DNA of 27,646 bases, from positions 1-27,646 of IMG/VR virus record IMGVR_UViG_3300003322_001571. One strand, 5' to 3'. How positions within the stretch are numbered: the first letter of the stretch is position 1; the number at the start of each line of letters is the position of its first letter. Positions 21,559 to 27,646 of the stretch are shown in pieces. The translations under genes and the position numbers were made by a program. Below the pieces are notes generated by a model that worked only from the letters and a program-made list of their open reading frames with translations, had not been told where the DNA came from and did not search any database. Source of the DNA: a virus.

Positions 21559-22181
21559 ACGGAGGCCATATCGAGGGGGATCGCCACGTACTTGTCGGTA
21601 TCGCCAACACGTTCGTAGAACCGGAGGTACTGCTTACTGCCCACGACCTGGACCGATTCGCCGATAGCAGTCATGGCGCGCTGCCAGCGCTCGTCCTTGA
21701 TTTCCATCCGGCGCAGCGCCAAGATGCGGCCGATATTGAGATTGCCTTCCTTGTCGGCATTGAATGCCTGTTGCACCAGGGCGATGATCTCGGGCCTGCT
21801 GCCAGCGCTCCAGACGGCGATGCATTCATCGATCATGGCTTTCGCGGCAAGCAATCGCTCATCGAAGGCCACTTTGTCGGAGGAGGCCAGCTGGACACGG
21901 TAGCGCCCGTCGAAGCTGTACAGTGTGCTGTTGCCTTTCTTCCCGCCCACCTTGGTCTTGTATTCCTCGGCTGACATTTGCACGAAGGCGTTGTAATCAC
22001 CGAAGGCTTTGTTCTTGAATTCCTTCATCTGGCCGTTCAGCGTGCGGGCGCCGTTGATCAGTTCCTCAACCAAGCGATCGCGCTCCATGTCGATCGGCTT
22101 GATCAGGGATTCGTGCACCAGGTGACCCTGGGCGTTTTTGCGGAAGCCGGCCGGGATCTGGATGTTGTCGGTCTGTTGCAT
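21555..22181 (-). CDS. DUF3164-like early phage protein
   Basis: A 208-aa protein, ATG at 22181 (MQQTDNIQIPAGFRKNAQGH) preceded by AAGGA; a start at 22211 would overlap the gene upstream without a good site. The opening 'P-x-G-[FY]-x-x-[ND]-x-x-G-x-LV' and LIKPIDMERDRLVEELINGA, then FKNKAFGDYNAFVQMSAEEY and the Gly-Lys-rich GGKKGNSTLYSFDGRYRVQL, are the DUF3164 pattern. Its end reads QYLRFYERVGDTDKYVAIPL. The family is near-universal in Mu-like phages in the block before gemA; its function is not known to me. It is sometimes mislabelled sulfate transporter. Confidence 0.85.
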   Translation of the reverse strand: MQQTDNIQIPAGFRKNAQGHLVHESLIKPIDMERDRLVEELINGARTLNGQMKEFKNKAFGDYNAFVQMSAEEYKTKVGGKKGNSTLYSFDGRYRVQLASSDKVAFDERLLAAKAMIDECIAVWSAGSRPEIIALVQQAFNADKEGNLNIGRILALRRMEIKDERWQRAMTAIGESVQVVGSKQYLRFYERVGDTDKYVAIPLDMASV

Positions 22182-22207
22182 GTGTGGTGTTTCCTTTCGG
22201 GTTGAAA

Positions 22208-22477
22208 TCAATGCGAGACGGCCGGCGCCGGCACCTCGGTAACGGTGACGTTGTTCGCGATGACCTCGTCGAGCAGGGCCAGGGCGGCATCGGTGTTGCC
22301 CTGCAGGCGCTCGAAGACGATGCGGGAAAATTTCGTCGCCATGTCGGTCACGGTGGCGGTCATGGCCCGGCGCTCTTCCAGGAGGGCGACGACGCTTTCC
22401 TCCAGCAGGTCGTAGCTCGGCCTCTCGTTAGCGCTCAGTGCGTCGTGCAGGCGCTTGGACCAGTGTTCGTTTGGCAT
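22208..22477 (-). CDS. Small helical hypothetical protein
   Basis: An 89-aa protein, ATG at 22477 with AAGGA 9 nt upstream. It begins MPNEHWSKRLHDALSANERP and is nearly all helix (YDLLEESVVALLEERRAMTA, FSRIVFERLQGNTDAALALL), ending in a Val/Pro/Ala tail. It could be a small coiled-coil dimer. No family recognised. A 41-nt gap separates it from the gene before. Confidence 0.75.
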   Translation of the reverse strand: MPNEHWSKRLHDALSANERPSYDLLEESVVALLEERRAMTATVTDMATKFSRIVFERLQGNTDAALALLDEVIANNVTVTEVPAPAVSH

Positions 22478-22518
22478 CGGTGTGTTCCTTGTGGTTGGGT
22501 TGATGATTGATGACGCGG

Positions 22519-22866
22519 TTACAGCGGTTCGAACCAGGTAATCAGGCAGCCGCGCAGCTCGACGCTGCAGTGCCGGTGCGTGTCGCTGATCTTTCGACTA
22601 TTGAAGCCGCGCGCTTCGGTGATCAGCAGGCGCGCGGCGGCACCGTCGACATGAATCGCAGGCAGGCGCCCCTGCAGGTGCATGGTCACCGGCGGATGAC
22701 CGTGATTGCGAAGCCAGCGTGACGTGTCGTTCAAGGCACGCAAGCGGGTCATGAAGTCAGCGTTGAACGTCTTCGACTCGTATAGCTTTACGTCGACGTC
22801 AATAGCCGCCAGTGCGCTGTTCGGACGCAGTGGGGCAACCTGGGCGCTACGTACTTGAATGCTCAT
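22519..22866 (-). CDS. Hypothetical early protein
   Basis: A 115-aa protein from ATG 22866, which has AAAGGA 8-9 nt upstream and overlaps the HTH gene's stop as ATGA; the longer frame to 23007 reads through that gene in another phase. Sequence begins MSIQVRSAQVAPLRPNSALA, with IDVDVKLYESKTFNADFMTR and a beta-rich end VELRGCLITWFEPL. A small alpha/beta fold is likely. I do not recognise it. Confidence 0.75.
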   Translation of the reverse strand: MSIQVRSAQVAPLRPNSALAAIDVDVKLYESKTFNADFMTRLRALNDTSRWLRNHGHPPVTMHLQGRLPAIHVDGAAARLLITEARGFNSRKISDTHRHCSVELRGCLITWFEPL

Positions 22867-23204
22867 GGCTTCTTTCCTTTGCAGTTGTTTTGGCACTGCT
22901 GGCATGCGCGCCAGTGCGCCATCTTGGTCGGATGGTGGGTCGGGGCGCGCTGGGTCGAATACGCCCGGCAGTCCGCAACAGGGAGCGCTTGGACGAGGTA
23001 CGGGCACTGCACCTGGACGGGCAGTTCCAGCACTTCAGTCGCACGCTGGGCAATCTTGGCGGTACTGCCGGGGAAGGTTCCCGACAGCACCAGGCTGACC
23101 GTCGTCCGCGAGTAGCCCAGGCGCTCGGCCAGGGCGCGTTTGGTCGTGCGCGCCGCTTCCTCGCGCATCAGCACGAGCCAGCGCGGGTCAGAGGTCGTCG
23201 TCAT
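22863..23204 (-). CDS. HTH protein with C-terminal Cys cluster
   Basis: A 113-aa protein. The HTH is TKRALAERLGYSRTTVSLVL then SGTFPGSTAKIAQ (residues about 21-53), close to Cro/LacI-type. The C-terminal part has CPYLVQALPVADC, then HWRACQQCQNNCK: an array of Cys with a Trp that may bind zinc. Proteins of this layout recur in Mu-like phages and prophages. It probably acts as a regulator of phage or host genes. It overlaps the upstream gene by 17 nt and the downstream by 4, so it is made with the early transcript. It is a second candidate to bind the CTGAC-N4-GTCAG sites. Confidence 0.82.
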   Translation of the reverse strand: MTTTSDPRWLVLMREEAARTTKRALAERLGYSRTTVSLVLSGTFPGSTAKIAQRATEVLELPVQVQCPYLVQALPVADCRAYSTQRAPTHHPTKMAHWRACQQCQNNCKGKKP

Positions 23205-23850
23205 TCTTCGGCTCCTCTTTCCAGACGACCTGGCCCAGGTTCGGGTCGTACACCTGTTTCGTGCGCTGGATCATCGGCGGACGCGGGCCGGTGTACTTCC
23301 CCGGCGCCATGCGGTAGCGCGCCTGGACATTGCCCTTGCCGAATCCGCGGCTGTACGCCTCGGCCACGCGAATCAGGTAGCCGGCACCGTAGAGCGCACC
23401 GATGTACGTCTTGGCCGTCTCCTGGCTAACCGTGACGCCGGCCGCCTCGGCGTGCGCCGCCAATTCGGTCGTGTTGAACTCGCCGATGATGCGCATCGAC
23501 CGCCACATCGCCTCGGTGCCCAGCCCTTGTGTGACCAGCTTGCCTTCGCGGGTGACGCGCGGCGCCTCGATGCCGTTGTCGCGCACGATGGTCCAGAGCG
23601 CGTGCTTCTGGATCGCCTTGCCTTCGACCTTGGCGCACTCGACGAAGCCGCCACGCTCCAGCGAGATCAGGTAGGTGAACAGGGTTTCGTCATCGACCTT
23701 GGCCTTGCGAGCGATCTGGAAGCAGGTGAATGGCCCCGCGCTCTTGCGCATCGCCTCCCAGGCGCGCTGGCGTGATCCCTTGCCGCCGACCAGTTCCATG
23801 TGCGCCGGGCGCCGGCCGCCGCGTTTCTTGGTTTGTTGCTGCATGCCCAT
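23188..23850 (-). CDS. Early protein with two winged-helix-like regions
   Basis: A 220-aa protein from ATG 23850 (MGMQQQTKKRGGRRPAHMEL); the next ATG, 23844, has GAGG 6 nt before it and is an alternative. A basic N-terminus precedes a first winged-helix-like region, SRQRAWEAMRKSAGPFTCFQ ... TLFTYLISLERGGFV (about 25-70), and a second, MRIIGEFNTTELAAHAEAAG then VSQETAKTYIGALYGAGYLI (about 115-165). The end is Pro/Lys/Asp-rich. It lies directly downstream of B (2 nt after its stop). DNA binding is likely; the specific role is not known. Confidence 0.8.
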   Translation of the reverse strand: MGMQQQTKKRGGRRPAHMELVGGKGSRQRAWEAMRKSAGPFTCFQIARKAKVDDETLFTYLISLERGGFVECAKVEGKAIQKHALWTIVRDNGIEAPRVTREGKLVTQGLGTEAMWRSMRIIGEFNTTELAAHAEAAGVTVSQETAKTYIGALYGAGYLIRVAEAYSRGFGKGNVQARYRMAPGKYTGPRPPMIQRTKQVYDPNLGQVVWKEEPKNDDDL

Positions 23851-23852
23851 CC

Positions 23853-24593
23853 TCACGCCTTCTTGCGCTTCGGCGCGTCGCCGGTGTATAGGTCGAGGTC
23901 GCCCCACTTGGCTAGGGTCATTTCGGACTCGGCCTGGATCATGGCTTCCTCGTGGATACGGGTAAGATTGACGCACACGCGGCGGATCGAGCCGTGGGCC
24001 AGTTCGACCACGCGCGCCAGCAGGTCGTCGGCGATGTCGATGCCAGGGCAGTAGATCGGCGCCAGCTTACGGGCATCATCCATCGACGCCGGGGTCGCGG
24101 GAATCCAGGCCAGCACGCGGCTGTGCAGGCGCTCCCAGCGCTTCATCTTCTGCGGGACCTGTTCCTCGCCGACCAGCAGGATGGTTCCCTGGCTACCTTC
24201 GTAGATGTCGCGGACCAGCTCGACCATGCCATCCTTCTTGAGGCAGTGGTCGAACTCGTCGATGATTAGCGGACGGCCCGAGGCGGCCAGCTGCTCGCAC
24301 ACCATGTCGAGCATCGCCGGGATGGTGCCGGCGGGTTTGACGCCCATTTCGAACAGGATCTTCTCCAGCAGGGTCTTGCGGTTCCAGGCGCTCATCATCT
24401 GGACGTAGTAGCCGCGCATCCGATTGGCGATCGCCGAGCAGGCGATGGTTTTGCCCCGGCCCGCTTCGCCGTACAGCACCCCGATACCAGGCAGGCCGTT
24501 GACGCGGGACTGTAGCTTTTCCGCCGCGACCGCGACCAGGTCGAGGTTGCTGATATTGGCCACACGATTGACCGGCTGATTCGTTGTCGTCAT
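23853..24593 (-). CDS. B: Transposition ATPase (MuB-like AAA+)
   Basis: A 246-aa protein. Walker A GEAGRGKT (42-49), Walker B LIIDEFD (109-115), and a sensor-type segment GTILLVGEEQVPQKMKRWER. It ends with HGSIRRVCVNLTRIHEEA, as in the MuB/TniB lineage. It should coat target DNA, choose the insertion site and stimulate the transposase. Mu B is 312 aa with an extra N-terminal HTH; this protein starts only about 40 residues before Walker A, so it lacks that domain. It follows the transposase gene after 50 nt that hold a 7-bp hairpin. Confidence 0.92.
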   Translation of the reverse strand: MTTTNQPVNRVANISNLDLVAVAAEKLQSRVNGLPGIGVLYGEAGRGKTIACSAIANRMRGYYVQMMSAWNRKTLLEKILFEMGVKPAGTIPAMLDMVCEQLAASGRPLIIDEFDHCLKKDGMVELVRDIYEGSQGTILLVGEEQVPQKMKRWERLHSRVLAWIPATPASMDDARKLAPIYCPGIDIADDLLARVVELAHGSIRRVCVNLTRIHEEAMIQAESEMTLAKWGDLDLYTGDAPKRKKA

Positions 24594-24617
24594 ACTCTGG
24601 GTTCTTTCGTTCTAATT

Positions 24618-24637
24618 GGCGCCGCTGCAACGGCGCC
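24618..24637 (-). terminator. Hairpin between transposase and B genes
   Basis: A perfect 7-bp inverted repeat GGCGCCG / CGGCGCC with a 6-nt loop sits between the A stop and the B start. There is no T run (AATTAGAA follows on the coding strand). It could lower B expression relative to A or protect the message end. Confidence 0.4.
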
Positions 24638-24643
24638 GGTTAA

Positions 24644-26794
24644 TCAAGCGGTTTTCTTTTGAAATGCCCGGAATTCGGCGGACGCCTGATAGGTGCTCCG
24701 CCATTTCTTTTGCTTCTCGCTTTCTAATTCCCCCTCGTTCAATTCGTTAATGCGCAGCCACTCGGCGTAGCGTTCGGGTGCGGTCGCGGGAACCGTCCAG
24801 CCCGTCGAGGCCGGCATCGTGGCGGCGCCGGCCCCCGACAGCGTGATTTCGACGGGCTGCACGTCGACCAGCTCGGCCTGGCGTGCGCGGCCGGCCAGCT
24901 CGCTGACGTTGAAGCTGCTCATCAGGCCAGGGATGCTGATCTGCTGGGGCATTTCCAGTGCCGGACCGCCACGGCGCTCCTGCTGTACCTCGGCCAGCTT
25001 CGCTTCCAGGCGGCGCTCGCGGCCTGAGGCGCGTTTGTCCCTGGCCTGCGCAACAACCGACATCGGCATGTAGTCGCGCTTGTTACCATCCAGCTCGGCC
25101 TGGCAGATAAAGCGGCCGCCCTCGTCGTAGACCCAGACATGCGCGGGGTCGTGGATGTCGTAGCTGATGCGCAGTTCCTCGGTGTGGAACTCCTCCAGTT
25201 GACGGTTGAAGTAGCGGTTGCCGAAAAGCTCGATCTCGCAGCGGCGCACCGTGCGTAGCACCTGCGGGCGGAACAGCGGCCGAGCCTCGTCGTCCGTGAC
25301 CAGGTGGGCAGCAAAACCAGCCTCCTCGGCGCGCGCCCAGGCTTCGTTCGGCGTCATGTGGCGTCGACGGCCGGTCTCCGGATCGGCGACCTTCGGCAGG
25401 GAGCGATGTGGGCGGTTGTTGTACTCGGCGACCTTTTCCTCACAGAAGGCGACGAAGCGGTCCCAGGCCATCAGGGGCATCGCCACCGCTTCGCCGCCCG
25501 CGTTGGCCAGCGCCTTGCGGGACAGCTTGAATGTGGCCTGCTTGGCCTGGCGGTCCATGTCGCGCCCGATGTAGCCGGGCAGCTCCTTGGCCGCGTTGAC
25601 CCAGACCGTTTGGTGCAGACGTTCGATCACACCGCGCGCCTGGCTGTTGTACGGCAGGCTGTTGACCATTTCGATGCCCAACCGTGCCATCAGGCCGGTG
25701 CCAATATCGGTCATCAGCTCGTTCTTGTAGCCCGAGCCGTTGTCGACGTAGAGGATGGCGGGGATGCCGCTGCCGAGTACGGCGGAGCGCAGCGCGTCCA
25801 GTACCGCGAACGCGCTTTCGGCCAGGGCGACCGACCAGCCGACCTTCTTACGGGTGGCGATGTCGACCACCGAGGTGATCTCGGGGCGGAAGGGGCGGTT
25901 GTGCATCGGGTGCTGAACCTCGGCGTCGAAGGTATGGCCGTCGGCGCTATAAATGTCACCCGGCAGCAGGTTCGCGAAGTCGCGGCGCACGAACGCTTTG
26001 AGGCTCTTGATTTCGCGGTCGCCCATGCGGCCGAGCTGCAGCGTGACCTTGCCGACCTTGTCCAGGAAGCGGCGCACCTGCCAGATACTCGGCGCCTGGG
26101 CCTTGTCGTCCAGTGCATTGAGGAACTGACGGTATGCGTGCTCCACAGTCGGCTTTTCCGGACGTTGGTAATACTCCAGGAAGGGCTTCGCCCAGGCCGG
26201 GACCGTCATGTCGGCTTCGCGCTTCTTCGGCGCCAGCATGCCGGCGCGCTCGTATTCGACGAAGCGCAGCACGCTACGCTCCGAGGGCAGACCATCCGGG
26301 CTGGGCCGGCCACGGCCGTCGCGTGCCATCTTGAGCATCGAGGTCAGCTGTTCGCCGGCCTCGCCCTTGCGCGCCATCTCGATCAGCACGCGCGCGGCCT
26401 TCTTCATCGGGTAGCCGGAGCGGTTCATGAGCGTGTTCAGGGCCAAGAGGACCCCTTTGCGCGCATAGGTCGCAAGTGACTGACGTTCCGTCGCGATCAG
26501 CGGCAACTGGTCCTTCTCCGTCAGCGCTTTCTTACCGTGGGGAAGCGTTGCGGCGAGCTGAGCTGCTGCCTTGTGGCGAATCGCGTCCATCACATCATTC
26601 GATGGAACATATTCACGTCGTGAACCGTTCCGGCCACGGCTCTTCACCTCGACGAAGGCCCAGCCATTCTTCTCAGCGCGGCATTCAAATGCCTGACGGG
26701 TCGACGGGAAGCCTGGAAGCTGCAGCGCTGCCAACTCGACCGCGCTATAGTGCGTCTTTACAGTTGCTACCCCCATTGCGTGGCTCTGCTTCAT
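24644..26794 (-). CDS. A: MuA-like DDE transposase
   Basis: A 716-aa protein. Domains: an N-terminal Mu-type DNA-binding domain (HYSAVELAALQLPGFPSTRQ AFECRAEKN..., about 14-70), a helical end-binding region (about 80-250), the RNase H-like DDE core with D285 (IYSADGHTFD), D351 (ILYVDNGSGYKN) and E391 (ARGVIERLHQTV), a beta-barrel (about 500-580, FGNRYFNRQLEEFHTEELRI) and a basic C-terminal tail for B/ClpX contact. All three catalytic residues are present. It cuts phage ends and joins them to target DNA for integration and replicative transposition. It starts by ATGA overlap with the upstream regulator. Length is slightly above Mu A (663 aa). Confidence 0.96.
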   Translation of the reverse strand: MKQSHAMGVATVKTHYSAVELAALQLPGFPSTRQAFECRAEKNGWAFVEVKSRGRNGSRREYVPSNDVMDAIRHKAAAQLAATLPHGKKALTEKDQLPLIATERQSLATYARKGVLLALNTLMNRSGYPMKKAARVLIEMARKGEAGEQLTSMLKMARDGRGRPSPDGLPSERSVLRFVEYERAGMLAPKKREADMTVPAWAKPFLEYYQRPEKPTVEHAYRQFLNALDDKAQAPSIWQVRRFLDKVGKVTLQLGRMGDREIKSLKAFVRRDFANLLPGDIYSADGHTFDAEVQHPMHNRPFRPEITSVVDIATRKKVGWSVALAESAFAVLDALRSAVLGSGIPAILYVDNGSGYKNELMTDIGTGLMARLGIEMVNSLPYNSQARGVIERLHQTVWVNAAKELPGYIGRDMDRQAKQATFKLSRKALANAGGEAVAMPLMAWDRFVAFCEEKVAEYNNRPHRSLPKVADPETGRRRHMTPNEAWARAEEAGFAAHLVTDDEARPLFRPQVLRTVRRCEIELFGNRYFNRQLEEFHTEELRISYDIHDPAHVWVYDEGGRFICQAELDGNKRDYMPMSVVAQARDKRASGRERRLEAKLAEVQQERRGGPALEMPQQISIPGLMSSFNVSELAGRARQAELVDVQPVEITLSGAGAATMPASTGWTVPATAPERYAEWLRINELNEGELESEKQKKWRSTYQASAEFRAFQKKTA

Positions 26795-27285
26795 TGGCCG
26801 TTCCCGCTGAAGTCAAGCTCAGGCGCCCCTGCCTTCATTACATTGCTGCGCTGATATGCCAGTTGACTCAATGTTCTGGTCAATGCATCGACGGTCGAGT
26901 CGAGTGACTCACCGTTCCGGTAAAATCGGCTCAAAAGCATCATCGCCTCGGCAAAACTGGCCTGCACTTCTGCCAGCTCGGTAACGTCTGACTTGCGCCC
27001 TGCTGGGATCGCGACCACCACCTTGTCACCCTGCGCCATCACCATGTATTCGCTCACGAGGGAGACACCGCAAAAGCTTTCAAATTGGCGCATACGATTT
27101 AGCGGAATCGACGTATCCGCGATCCAGCGGTACAGGGTCTTCGTCTCGACGCCCATGAGGTCGGCCAACACTTTGACCGGGCGGCGGTGCTCGGAAGCGA
27201 ACTCAACACACAATTCAACAGCCTCGCCTAGGTTCGTTGGTCGAACTGACTTCCATCCTCTTTTTCGCATTGTTTCTTTTTCCAT
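26791..27285 (-). CDS. Early regulatory DNA-binding protein upstream of transposase
   Basis: A 164-aa protein if started at ATG 27285 (MEKETMRKRGWKSVRPTNLG); GTG 27300 and ATG 27270 are alternatives and none has a strong site. It has an HTH, VKVLADLMGVETKTLYRWIA (about 38-57), then a beta segment EYMVMAQGDKVVVAIPAG and a C-terminal helical region (AEAMMLLSRFYRNGESLDST). Proteins of this kind stand between ner and A in B3/D3112-type phages. It may help choose between lysis and lysogeny or control A. It is coupled to A by an ATGA overlap. Confidence 0.8.
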   Translation of the reverse strand: MEKETMRKRGWKSVRPTNLGEAVELCVEFASEHRRPVKVLADLMGVETKTLYRWIADTSIPLNRMRQFESFCGVSLVSEYMVMAQGDKVVVAIPAGRKSDVTELAEVQASFAEAMMLLSRFYRNGESLDSTVDALTRTLSQLAYQRSNVMKAGAPELDFSGNGQ

Positions 27286-27331
27286 ATCGGGAATCACCAA
27301 GGTAGACCTGCCGTGGCGGATTACCTAAGAT

Positions 27332-27646
27332 TTATCGAAATGCAACGACCGAGGTGTCGCAAGCGATGGCGGAGGAAGGTTTCGACAGTGACAAAACCGG
27401 CGTAAAATCGCGCTTTGCATAACGGTTTGGCCAGATGACACGGGGATCAATGCCGATAGCATCCGCAATGATCCGCTCAGCTTTCGGGTAGGGGCGGTCC
27501 AAGGCGGACTTGAGGGTCCCGGCGCCAAGGCCACTTTGTTTGGACAGTTCCCGCAGGGACCAGCCTTTCTTATGGAGAGCGGCTACTACGTCCGCCCGAT
27601 GCCAGTCGTCTTGGGCGGCGTTTTTTTGAAGCTCAGATACGCTCAT
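27332..27646 (-). CDS. ner: Ner-like transcription regulator
   Basis: A 104-aa protein whose ATG is the last three bases of the window (27646). It closely follows Mu Ner: DWHRADVVAALHKKGWSLRE compared with Mu DWHRADVIAGLKKR, then the HTH LSKQSGLGAGTLKSALDRPY and AERIIADAIGIDPRVIWPNR. Ner binds the early operator region and turns down both the repressor and early promoters after the switch to lytic growth. An extra C-terminal tail of about 25 residues follows the Ner domain. The repressor gene and its shared operator should lie just beyond the right edge. The 46-nt gap before the next gene shows nothing distinct. Confidence 0.93.
   Translation of the reverse strand: MSVSELQKNAAQDDWHRADVVAALHKKGWSLRELSKQSGLGAGTLKSALDRPYPKAERIIADAIGIDPRVIWPNRYAKRDFTPVLSLSKPSSAIACDTSVVAFR

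Overview
The whole window is a Mu-like transposable phage or prophage, read right to left: every gene I can support is on the minus strand. The right edge begins with a Ner-type regulator and the MuA/MuB transposition genes. The left edge cuts through a long tail tape-measure gene. I see no host genes, tRNA, rRNA or CRISPR. The high GC content and codon use would fit a high-GC proteobacterial host such as a Burkholderiales member, but that is inference and nothing here fixes the host.

Layout along the transcript. (1) Early control and transposition, 27646-23853: ner, a DNA-binding regulator, the DDE transposase A and the ATPase B. (2) A semi-essential early block, 23850-19487: a two-winged-helix protein, an HTH/Cys-cluster protein, several small unknowns, a DUF3164-like protein, an Rmf-like candidate, a zinc-ribbon protein and GemA. 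(3) A Mor/C-family activator, 19497-19069, the last gene before the late region. (4) Lysis, 18919-17487: holin, transglycosylase endolysin, and i-spanin with overlapping o-spanin lipoprotein, followed by a TraR/DksA-type zinc finger and a coiled-coil protein. (5) Packaging and head, 16892-6154: small and large terminase, Mu gp29-type portal, F with a probable C-terminal nuclease domain, G, an inserted Dam-type methylase, protease I with a probable nested scaffold, a decoration-like protein, major capsid T and head-completion proteins. (6) A long-tailed, non-contractile (siphovirus) tail module, 6157-1: tail tube, tail assembly chaperone pair G/GT and tape measure. I find no sheath gene, so the phage joins a Mu-like head and transposition system to a siphovirus tail, as known for B3/D3112-type phages.

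Most genes are coupled by 4-base ATGA/GTGA/TTGA overlaps, so a few long transcripts are expected. The two larger gaps carry the control signals. A perfect or near-perfect palindrome, CTGAC-N4-GTCAG, occurs twice just ahead of the lysis operon and once ahead of protease gene I. These are the places where Mu has its C-dependent late promoters Plys and PI. I propose it as the late regulator's binding site.

The other strongest signal is a textbook -1 frameshift cassette between the two tail chaperone frames: slippery A AAA AAC, a stop directly after, then a perfect 9-bp stem 5 nt downstream.
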